Part shown: positions 48,774-60,700 of the stretch, piece by piece
Layout of the letters: each line of letters opens with the position of its first letter
Position numbering within the stretch: position 1 is the stretch's first letter
Assembly (NCBI GenBank): GCA_036362985.1
Contig: JAYGXS010000001.1
Location: forward strand, 69,577,190 to 69,641,189
Direction of reading: 5' to 3'
DNA: 64,000 bases
DNA from: Ligula intestinalis
Taxonomy: Eukaryota; Platyhelminthes; Cestoda; Diphyllobothriidea; Diphyllobothriidae
Notes under the pieces: model-generated
What the model was told of the DNA's origin: nothing
What the model saw: only the letters and a program-made list of their open reading frames with translations
The model's database searches: none
Translations under genes and position numbers: made by a program

Positions 48774-51700
48774 TAGTAGTAGTAGTAGTAGTAGTAATTA
48801 TAGTAGTAGTAGAAGTTGTTGTTGTGGGTTCGGAATTAATGGTGTGGACCCCAACGATTCCAACAAAAGTACCCCAAGTTCCTGAGTCCGTGTCTGTTAG
48901 AAGTAGCAGAAGCGACCGCTATCAGGTTGCGGAAGTCGGTCTTGTGCGCATAAACAACTTCTTGTAAGCTCCGCGCCTGACATGGCTAACGGTCGTTGAA
49001 CTGCGTGCACTTTTCCACGCCCTCTCTCTCCCTTCCCCCGTTCCTCTGGGACCGTCTCCATCATACCCCTCACAGCTGCATAAACGGTCTTCTCTTATCG
49101 AAACCCACCCCCATGTCTCACCTGGATGAGATGACGACCATAATTGACTCCCTTCGCATATTTGATTAAGTCAGGCATACTTTATTTGGGTTACGCTTGC
49201 GCTCCAGCTCACGAAAACGATTATATCAAGGGTTCAGTTGAGGTTTAGGTTACATTAGGGATAAAGAAGAGGTTAAGATTTGGATTAGGACAACATTTCT
49301 TTGTCGCATACCGTCTTACTCGGCCTTCAGTAATCTTGGATTGCCTGTTTAGCGCCTGGTTACGCGCGCCTAATTCACCTTTTTAAAAATGCGCGATGTG
49401 TTACGACATCTCGTTGGATTAATAAAATAAAAACTTGACCGGCATGCGAGTTTTCTCAGCGCCTTTCGCAGACTTAGTTTATTCCCACATCCAGCTAGAC
49501 TATTAACAAACGTGCTGTTAAGATCCTTCCTGTGCTTTAATTTCTCTGTGGGTTTGCATATTCTATCCTAGACTTCAAACTTGTTCTCAGATTAAATTTA
49601 AAGGATTTCTATGGCAGTAAAAATCAGATCAAACTTGCCTCAATTTGCAGAGTTGCCCCCGGCAATACAGATCCTTCAGCCAAGTGAATCCGGAATGGCG
49701 ACTGCTCAGGATCAATATCAGTTGCTTGGTCGATGGTTTCGTTGTACGCTGGCCGTGTGAAGGCAAACTTCAGTGTAACGAAACCCTTATTCTTGATAGA
49801 TATTCTGTGGGCAGGAAAGTGAGAAAGAAGACTCAGTAGTAATTGGTCTACATTTCAGTTAAAAGAATTCAGTTAACAATGTAGATGAAACTACTCTTCT
49901 GGTGGCCTCTATACAGTAGCCCAAAACCCTATTTCAAAATGATATTTCTATATGAGACATTTTCTGCTGCAGATTCCTTTCCTCTATTACGTTTCCCCCT
50001 TGTAAATCTGGGTAGCTACTTCTTCAATTATTACTATCTTCGACTTCATTTTTCACGAGATAAACAGTTACGTCTATGGGGGAGGGGATCTCGAAACGTC
50101 AGGCGTACGAAAGTATTTTCCCAGCGATCGAATCATCTTCTCAGTTACGTATACACTGGTTGAATTGCAAAAGCAATCCTTCAAAGGGCGATCAATATTG
50201 GTATGCCAGTTGGGATTGAGTCGACAGATAAGTGGAAAAGGGTTAAAATGTATTCAGTGGAAGTCTTCGCGTCCAAAAGGAAAATCTGAATTCTTTAAAA
50301 GAGACAAAGGGCCTTTATTTCGGATTGATCTTATACCTATGCAGATTTACCGCACTGAAAACAATCAAGCAAAGAGGCTTTTGCAGCTTATTTTTTGCTT
50401 TAATCATTGTTAACATAAGATTGTTCGAATTATTTATTTGTGTTGGGAATTTCCACGTTTTCGGGATTAATTAGTCTCACAGAAAATCACGTGCGTGCGG
50501 CTCTCACGCTGCATGCCATGAACGGGAACTATACAGCACCCCGCACTGGCCGTAGGCATAGTGTCCTCGTAAAATCGAATGAATCCATGTCTACTAGAAG
50601 TTTCTCGGCGCTTTTGTAACTTTCTCCTTAAAAGGAATTTTAATCAATCTGAGGGGAATGCTAGAAATAGACGCAACTTTTCAATGCGAATTCCTTGCAG
50701 GATTTTAAAACATTTTATCATGACCAATCGCGTTCTATTTCTCTGGCGTGTTGGTGTTTGGGACAACAGTCAATCAAGCATACACTTCGTGTTATTTCTG
50801 AGTGCAAGCCCGGGTCATAACAATTATGTCATGAAGAGTAAGCTAAGTAAAGCTTCTGAAGGCGGAAGTTAAGTGAAACTTGATTGGCTGACAATTAAAT
50901 GCTCAAGACATTCCTTGCAGATGTAAAATTGTTTGATGGCATGTTTTCGACCCAGTCGACCATCGCGTCACACAGGTGGCATACACTGAGCGGCTGAACC
51001 AGACGAAAAAGCAAGCTGCAGGTAGGGACTGGCTAGATAGCTTCCTGATGGCTGAAGGAGTAGTTGGTAAGGATGAATTGGATGAAAATCCAGTGGATTT
51101 ATTTTCCCATAAATGTCTAGTTACGATTGCAAAGTAGATGGACTTGGATTAATTGTAATATCTCTCATGCCGAGCTCTGTAGGCGGTTTTCCATTAAAGT
51201 ATTATTGTTAGGGGGGTTGAGTTGATCTGCTTAATTAAGTTGACCCAATTGTGCAAAAAAATCGCGGCCTCGACGGGAGTCGAACCCACACAGCAGGGAA
51301 GGCTTTTGCGTAGCCAACGCTCTACCATTGAGCTACGAGGCCACGTAGCTCCCACCGAGGCTGCGAGTTTGTTTCCCAATTAGGTCAACTAAATTATTAT
51401 TGTTTGCATGATAGTCATAGTTCTTTCTATCGCCCGCAGTTATAAAGCCATTTACTGTTAAGGTTATGCCTTGCGGCTAGGATTACTGCGTTTCCAAGTC
51501 AGGACAGGTGCGGCAATCGGAACGTAAAATTTGCAATCTGCATTCGGGGTTGGGACTGTGGTTAGGTTTAGGTTTACTTTTGAGTTAGATTAAAGTTTAG
51601 GGTTGAAGCTAGTCTGAGGGTTAGTTTCAGGATTATTGCTAGTATCAGATTTTACGATTCTAGTCATATTTAAGGTAAGGGGTATTTTAAAAGGCCAGTG

Positions 51701-54700
51701 TTAGTTTTGGGAGTAGGGTTGGGGCTATCTTTTTAAGGTTACTTTGAACGCTAGGTCCGGCGGTCTTTTTAGGATTAGGATTAGCCTTATGTTTGTGGTT
51801 TTGTTTAGGGCAAGGTCATCGTGGCCTGAACCATTTTTATTGAGTCAGTGACTTGCTGAAGCTTGAGTGCGTACTTAGGATTGCAGAACGCACGTGAAAA
51901 CGTGTTTGTTATCAGTCTTCAGAAGGCGTCCAAAGACAAGTCGTGCAAACCAATAGGATTTTCATCTAATGTGTCATCAGGCTTTTTGTTGACCTCTGTT
52001 ACGAGAAAACTTACCTTATTTATTCTAGTCCTGCAAGTTTAGTCGTAATAAAGGTAAACAAGCGATTTTTGGATATGACCTGATATAAAGTCAGCCATTT
52101 TCCTGGATCAATACACGAAATGGAAGAATTCTTACTGTCTCCTTTGACCGTCAAATATCTGCACTTCTCCGAAGTCAACTTCGCTGACATCGCACTGAAA
52201 CCGTGCATAGTCCGCGATCGCAGAAACAAGGAGCTCGACCGGTGACTCTAACTGATCGTCAGACTGTGGAGACTCAAGGACTTCACTCGCATTCCGCTGA
52301 ATGCTGTCAGCGCGCGTGCTGGTTCTCTGCGCACTTCGACGCTGTCGCTGACTGGTGACCGCATTGACGATCTGAGGAGATACGCCTGAGGAGGAGTTGG
52401 AGGGCAACTGCCTGTACAAGGGAAGAATTTGGAAGTGCAAGTTATGGTACCATGAAAATGGGAGTAGAGGAACTGGTGGTTAGGTTCAGAAATATGTACG
52501 TGTTATGAGTGCAAGCACAGGAACTGGCCATCGACATACTTTGTGACCGCACCCTGTCGACCATCCCACCTTCCCTCCGGCACATTGGACTATATTTCGT
52601 TTTCAGATAGGGCAAACAGGCTGTACAATCAAATGATGCGGTGGACGTGCGTTCGTCGATCAGGTTATGAGACGTACACGCAGACGAAGAAAAAGAGGAG
52701 GTGAGATGATCAATCAGCAGTAGGTATACAGACTTTCGGAAATTTCGTTGCTTTTATCATCAGAATGGTGCAGTGGCTGTCTCTGCTAACTCTGATTTAT
52801 CCATCCTTGACCACTGCCTTGCATGCTAACTGTGCCTGATGCTTAAAATCTGATCGGTCCGTTTGCCGTTGATTAGCTTTAACCTCTGTGATCGACCGCT
52901 TGCGGGCTAGCATGACGTTTGTCCTCTTTTTGTCGCCGTACCCGCAGCACAGTCAAAGAGTTCATTGGCTGCCCTCTTTATTTTTCGGACCAATCGCTCG
53001 TCGGCAGAGCCTGGATCAGCACGCTAAATTAGCATCATGCCTGCCAAATGCTAAGCACAAGGTTCGGATCGACTTGAAATCAGTAAACAAAAGGGGGAAG
53101 CAATCGCTGAATCAAGAATTTAATTTGGATTCTCATTTGAACCCATTTTCCGAGACAGTCTTGGAGGCAAGAACTAAGCCCTCATGGCTACCGTCCAGTC
53201 TGTCACAACCACAGTTTTATGAGGGCACTTAATCGGCGAGTGGAAACGCAATGCAGTAAATGCCGTGCAACCTGTGCATGTATCACCCTTATCTGCGCAT
53301 GTCTCCGACTTTCCTAAAATTACCTATGATTAAGGATTCTCGAAAGAATCCGAAACGTCAGGACAATAAAAACCTTGCTCTGGTGATCGCATCTTCCTCT
53401 TCTGAAATGCTTCCTGGAACTCGCATATTCTCCTCTATTGGAAATGCAGTAAACCAGAAGACAAGGCTGCTGAAATGCAAGAATTTCGATGGGATTTCAG
53501 TGCTGTATGAACAAACGTGGAGAGACTAAACCACACGAATAGAGGCAAAAGTTCGCATCCCAGATGTTTGTCTAGAAGAAGTCGGAGCGTTCACCGGAAT
53601 CATAACTTTATTCATCTGAGCTTACGGGCTCTTGCGAAAATCCATCGTCAGAGATAAACGGTCAAAGAAAAGCGAGCAACAGTTATAAGGGGCAGGAATT
53701 AATCAAACGTTAGAGAGGAGGGGGTATAGGGCAAGACCAAGAGTAGGATGGGGGGAGGGGGAGGAGTCCGTGAGGGGTAGAGGAGAAGGAGGGGGGAGGG
53801 AGGATTCATTAATCACCAGTTTCAGTCGGTATAATTCCGGGGACAGTTCATACATGGTATGCGATACACTACGCCGGACTGCTCACTGGGACTTAGTTGG
53901 TGCTTTATTCTCATGACACGGCTGCGCATGGTGGCCTTGGGGCGGCGCGCAATTCCAACGCCTAGTTCCGCATCAATGCGCTCTGTCGCTTCCGACACAT
54001 CCTTGATGTATAGCAGCACATGCCATATCGTAGGTCCGGTCCTCGGAGGGTGGGCATGCCGGCAATGGTTAATGAAGGCCTTTGGATAGCCATATCGCAT
54101 AAATTGGTTGTGCAGATATCGGGCCTCCTGTGCTTTGACCTCCGGGTTGCTGCAATGAGTCTGAAATCTTTGGGCGCGATGCGCTTCGGACAGCTCGTAG
54201 CTGGGAGATATTTGCCACGCGATAGGCAGCCACATACGAGCAACAAAGATTTTTGCACCAGTGCCTGAACGACGGACTGACTCCTCGATGCTGAGATATA
54301 AGTTCCCGGTTAACACAGCCATGGGCAGAGAACTGGTGAAGAGGCTTACCAACCAGATGCTGAGAGATCTTATCGATGACTGCCACCAACGTCTACGTAA
54401 ATACAAGGTTGTGATCGAACAAAACAAAAGACAGTGCGCGCGAGTATTCGGAGATTTCATCACTGAGGACATCGCTCAGACAATTGCTGCCCTGGCGCGT
54501 CTCTGACAAGCTAGGAAGCGAGTGATCTTGGAGCAAAAACTCAGGAAATTTAAGCCACCCGACACGGGAAGCTCTAACTTTGTACATAACCTATCCTCCA
54601 AGCAGCTAACGGACGAGCAACTACAAGTACTCCAGCATGAGGCTTGTTTTAACACCACCGTTGCCGACCCGGTCGATTTCATTGCAGATCTAGAGGCCAT

Positions 54701-57700
54701 GCTGGTGCGGACTGCAATAACAGATGACGAGAAGCATTCGGTTTGACAACGGGTCACCTCTTTATTGATGACACACCGCCCAGTCCACTGCATGTCAAAA
54801 TGTGAGTTAAAAGCCATGAAAAAATTAAGAACAGACGATCGTATTATTGTTCTGCCCGCGGATAAGGGACGTTCAACGGTCGTCATGGATCTATAAGACT
54901 ACAACGAGAAAGCCAAAGCGCTGCTTGATGACAGAGAATTCTACAGACCAGCAAAAAGATCAGAAGCAAAAGCAGTATCAAATCAGTTGAATAAAGTACT
55001 TGGAGAATTCAAGCGCCGTGATAAGATCACCGAGGAAGAACGGCGCCTGATGTAGGCAACAGATACTGCCCTGGCTAACTTCTATGGTCTGCCAAAGATC
55101 CATAAACCAAATGTCCCATTGCGGCCAATTGTTGCCCTCAAAGGCAGCCCCACCTATAATTTGGCTAAATGGATGTACTCGAAGCTAAAATTCCTCCAAG
55201 ACAACTCTAATACTTCAGTCCGCTCGGCTTCCAAATTCCTGGCTGACCTCCATGGACGAAGAATTCAATCAGACGAAATGATGGCTTCCTTTGACGTGAC
55301 ATCATTATTCACATCCAGTCCACCCAGTTTGGCGCGAAACGTCTTGCGCAGGAAGCTCGAGGAGCTGTATGACGAAACACAGAGTTCGCTCAAAATTGAA
55401 CACCTCATAAGGCTGTTCTAATTATGCCAAAAGACGTACTTCACTTTTGCAGGAGTGACCTATGAACAGATCAAGGGAACGCCGGTGGGCTCCCCAATCT
55501 CTGGTTTAATCGCGGAATCAGTCCTACAAGAACTGAAAAAAAGCCACCTTTACCCAACAGCCTCCGATCTTTTGGCGCCGTTACGTTGACGACACCTTTG
55601 TCATCGTCACGAGGAACATGCTGCAGAATTCGCATGATCTTCTCAACTCGTTATTCCCATCTATACAATTCACGAGGGAAGAACAAAAGGATCGGCAGCT
55701 GCCCTTTCTTGATGTACTCGTCATGCGAACTTCCAACGGCGAGATCGAGACAATGGTTTACAGGAAAGCGACAAACACCACACAGCTTCTCAACTTTCAC
55801 AGCAACCATCCGGTGGCTCACAAACGAAGCTGCGTGAGAACGCTGTTTAAAAGAATTCAGACTCATTGCAGCAACCCGGAGGTCAAAGCACAGGAGGCCC
55901 GATATCTGCACAACCAATTTATGCGATATGGCTATCCAAAGGCCTTCATTAACCGTTGCCGGCATGCCCACCCTCCGAGGACCAGACCCGAACCAACCCC
56001 TACGATATGGCATGCGCTGCCATACATCAAGGATGTGTCGGAAGCGACAGAGAACATTGCTGCGGAACCAGGCGTTGGAATTGCGCGCCAACCCAAGGCC
56101 ACCATGCGCAGCCATGTCATGAGAATAAAGCACCAACTAAGTCCCAGTGAGCAGTCCGGCGTAGTGTATCGCATACCATGTCTGAACTGTCCCCGGAATT
56201 ATACCGGACAGACAGGAAGGATGCTTGGTTTACGCATGTAGGAACATCAGCTTGCTGTCAGACAGGGGGACGACCAGTCACAAGTGTCGGCCCACGCCTA
56301 TGAAACAGGCCACACATTTAACTTCGCGGCCGCAAGAGTAGTTGTTCATGCCGACAGCAAAACCGCACGAGAGTTAATTGAAGCCTGGGCCTCGGATGAC
56401 AAGTCAGTCAACCGGTGCACTGAGTTGGCGCCCGCCTACATCGCTCTCCGTTGGCATGTACGCACGACTGAAAATGGTAATTGCCAAAAGAAGCGAATAT
56501 TCGAGTCCCAGGAAGCAGTTCAGAAGACGAAGATGCGATCACTGGAACAAGAGTTTTATTTGCCTGACGTTTCGGATTCCGTCGGGAATCCTTAGTCATA
56601 GGTACTCGTAAACAGGTCTGAGACATGCGCAGATAAGGGTGATACATGCACAGATTGCACGGTATTTATAGTTCACAGTGGTCGCCCGCATGCGTACTAT
56701 AATTGTCAGTTCTTGTAGTCACCGCTTGAGGTCTTAATTGGTGCGGTGATTGCTCATTAATTGCCACAGCGTTCTTGTCCGCGTCGGATGCGGGTTTGGT
56801 AATTGCGCGACAATTATGCCCGCTGTCGTCGGAGTTGTTGTTGCACCCACTCCTTCCCACGTGATTGATTCTCTTGCTCAGGAAATGTCTCAGTACACCG
56901 TAGGGGAACGCCAAGTCGTTGCGCTTGTTGATGGACTGGGGGCCTGAAAACCATGACTCGAGCAGCTCGCGGCTCACACGGGTGTCCCCTCTTGCGAGGA
57001 TTTCGGCCTCGGTAAACTTAAAAATATGGTCAGGTCCCGTTGAGTGAGCTGCAACCTGGGATTTGGCGTCTTTCTTCCTCACCGCCGCTGCATGCTCGGC
57101 CATTCGCGTCCGGAGTAATCTCCCAGTTTCTCCGACGGAGTTGCTTTGTCCACAACTACATCAGATTCGGTAAACGACTCCAGCCGTTTCCTGCCATGGC
57201 AGTGGGTCTTTCGGCCTCATGACCCGGCGCCTGATGGTTGCTTCCGGCTTGTGTGCAACTCCAACTCCAAGTGGGGTGAGTAGACGGCTGACTGCTTCCG
57301 ATACGTTCTTCACGTACGGAAGAGCTCACCAAACGTTTGGGCCAGCTGGACTTGGCTTCTTCTCTCGTTTGCGTATGCACTGGTTGACAAAATTGTGCGG
57401 GTAACCATTCGCTCTCAGTACCCGTCGAACATATTGCAATTCAGCAATTTTGTCTTCCGCTTCGCTGCAATGCGTCTCGACGCGCCGGAATAGCGCTCTT
57501 ACGCAGCTGCGGTTGTGACCGATTGGGTGGTTGCTGTTGTTGTTCAGGACTTGCATAGTGTTGGTTGCTTTCCTGAACACTTAAGTCTTCAGGCCACCAT
57601 CGTCTTTGCGGCAAACGAGGACATCCAGGAAGGCCAGTTGGTTGTTTTCTTCTTCTTCCATCGTAAATTGAATGTCTGGGAAGGCGGCGTTTAGACGTTC

Positions 57701-60700
57701 CTTGAATGTCAGCACCTGATCTCGCTCAATTACGACGAAGGTGTCGGCCACATACCAAGCCCAGAGCTTCGGCCTGTGGTGTCGGAAAACCAGCAACTCC
57801 AGCCGTTGCAGGACCGCCTCTGCTATGAGTCCGGAAATGGGCGAACCCATAGGCGTGTCCTTTACCTGCTCGTAGATAGTTCCACTGAAGGTAAAGTACG
57901 TCTTCAGGCCTCCCGCTTCACTTTGTGGTCTCGGGCAGCACTTGAAGTTACGTTTCGCAAGCTACCTCGACCAAATTCATCCAAAGATGACAAACTGGTG
58001 CACAACCTGTCATCCAAAAAGCTGACGGAAGAACAAATGCAGGTGTTTAGGCATGGAGCCTCATTCAACACAGCTGATGCCAGACCTGCCAACATGGTTG
58101 CTGCTGTGACGTTCTCTCCAAGGTCGAACGTAAGGCCTCCAGCCTAATGATATCATGGTTTCCTTTGATGTCACGTCCCTTTTTACTTCTATTCCACGGG
58201 ACCTGGCCATCGAGACCATCCAACTACTCCGACGAGAGAAATACGACGAAACGGAGAATCGCCTCGGGCACGCTCAAATCCTCCAGCTCCTAAAGTTCTG
58301 CCTGAAGACGTACTTTACCTTCAGTGGAACTATCTACGAGCAGGTGAAGGGCACGCCTATAGGTTCGCCCATTTCCGGACTCATAGCAGAGGCGGTCCTG
58401 CAACGGCTGGAGTCGCTGGTTTTCCGACACCACAGGCCGAAGCTCTGGGCTCGGTATGTGGCCGACACCTTCGTCGTAATTGAGCGGGATCAGGTGCTGA
58501 CATTCAAGGAACGTCTAAACGCCGTCTTCCCGGACATTCAATTTACGATGGAAGAAGAAGAAAACAACCAACTGGCCTTCCTGGATGTCCTCGTTTGCCG
58601 CAAAGACGATGGTGGCCTGAAGACTTAAGTGTTCAGGAAAGCAACCAACACTATGCAAGTCCTGAACAACAACAGCAACCACCCAATCGGTCACAACCGC
58701 AGCTGCGTAAGAGCGCTATTCCGGCGCGTCGAGACGCATTGCAGCGAAGCGGAAGACAAAATTGCTGAATTGCAATATGTTCGACGGGTACTGAGAGCGA
58801 ATGGTTACCCGCACAATTTTGTCAACCAGTGCATACGCAAACGAGAGAAGAAGCCAAGTCCAGCTGGCCCAAACGTTTGGTGAGCTCTTCCGTACGTGAA
58901 GAACGTATCGGAAGCAGTCAGCCGTCTACTCACCCCACTTGGAGTTGGAGTTGCACACAAGCCGGAAGCAACCATCAGGCGCCGGGTCATGAGGCCGAAA
59001 GACCCACTGCCATGGCAGGAAACGGCTGGAGTCGTTTACCGAATCTGATGTAGTTGTGGACAAAGCAACTCCGTCGGAGAAACTGGGAGATTACTCCGGA
59101 CGCGAATGGCCGAGCATGCAGCGGCGGTGAGGAAGAAAGACGCCAAATCCCAGGTTGCAGCTCACTCAACGGGACCTGACCATATTTTTAAGTTTACCGA
59201 GGCCGAAATCCTCGCAAGAGGGGACACCCGTGTGAGCCGCGAGCTGCTCGAGTCATGGTTTTCAGGCCCCCAGTCCATCAACAAGCGCAACGACTTGGCG
59301 TTCCCCTACGGTGTACTGAGACATTTCCTGAGCAAGAGAATCAGTCACGTGGGAAGGAGTGGGTGCAACAACAACTCCGACGACAGCGGGCATAATTGTC
59401 GCGCAATAACCAAACCCGCATCCAACGCGGACAAGAACGCTGTGGCAATTAATGAGCAATCACCGCACCAATTAAGACCTCAAGCGGTGACTACAAGAAC
59501 TGACAATTATAGTACGCATGCGGGCGACCACTGTGAACTATAAATACCGTGCAATCTGTGCATGTATCACCCTTATCTGCGCATGTCTCAGACCTGTTTA
59601 CGAGTACCTATGACTAAGGATTCCCGACGGAATCCGAAACGTCAGGCAAATAAAACTCTTGTTCCAGTGATCGCATCTTCGTCTTCTGAAACTGGTAATT
59701 AATGAGTCCTCCCTCCCTCCCCCTCCTTCTCTTCTACCCCTCACGCACTCCTCCCCCTCCCCCCATCCTACTCTTGGTCTCGCCCTTTACCTCCTCCTCT
59801 CTAACATTTGATTGGTTCCTGCCCCTTATAACTGTTGCTCGCTTTTCGTTGAGCGTTTATATCTGACGATGGACTCTCGCAAGAGCCCGAAAGCTTAGAT
59901 GAATAAAGTTATGATTCGGGTGAACGCTCAGACTTCTTCTAAACCACACTAACCAAACTTTTGCCGAACAATTCAGCATGCAAAATGCGTGCCAAAGGTC
60001 AACCGACTTCTCACATCCCATGGAGTGAGCGTTACAAGCATTCCCTAAAGGAATAGCTGGTGCCCAGAAGGGCAGCTTAAGGGTTTTTTTCCGCCACAGA
60101 AAACATCAGTATGCATTTACTTGATCTGAGGAAGTTTTGCAGAAAGCAAAGATGTCGGAAATGCTGGGAATTATTCTGGACACGGGTGACCGAATATGCA
60201 GTGGCACTAAGGTCAGATGATATCAACTGGCAGGTTGTGACTCAGTTGAGGGCACTCGCCACAGCTTTGAGGTTCAACGAGGTCAAAATTATTGATACAA
60301 ATGACAACTGCGGGGGTCGCCAGCTCTCTAAGTCATGGTCCTCCGAGTCGCAGTCTATTTACTACCGCGATTACCTTAATGGGTGCTACGTCGGCCGGGG
60401 CAGGGTAATTAGCCAAGGGAGCAACACAAAGTCGAAGAGTGTCATTATCACGCCAATAATTACCACACGTTAGGCAATTGTGGTAATTAATCCTCAGACG
60501 AGGGGGGTAGAGGGTGGAACAAGCAATCATCGCACCAAGTACGACTATGTTTCTGCATCGAAACTGCCTTTTGTAAGCAGTGCAGCTTCTTGCGCACCCA
60601 GCACACTTATCTGTGGCCCTGTGTGCTAGTGGTTCCGGGTGGGAAGCCAAAATGTCGACCAAATAAACAGCTCGTTTCAGCGATCGCGTCTCCTTCTTCA

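Larger units (their letters stand above)
49805..52135 (-). other. HYDIN intron with repeats
   Basis: Holds a short PLE tail (50.08 kb), a tRNA-like repeat (51.2 kb) and a degenerate GGTTAG-like tract at 51.53-51.83 kb, the strand opposite to the tract at 38.0 kb. No exon seen. Confidence 0.5.

Noticed and set aside
48767..48967. 66-codon frame beginning with a poly-valine run
   Set aside because: It is a translation of the TAG microsatellite and has no conserved continuation.
51267..51343. Functional tRNA-Cys gene
   Set aside because: Anticodon arm is weak, U33 is C, the variable loop is too long and the flanks recur at 63.8 kb.
53527..59949. taaaccacac at 53527-53536 and 59940-59949 as target duplication of the outer dimer
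   Set aside because: The right copy falls inside the part that aligns with the tail of copy D, so the match is probably accidental.
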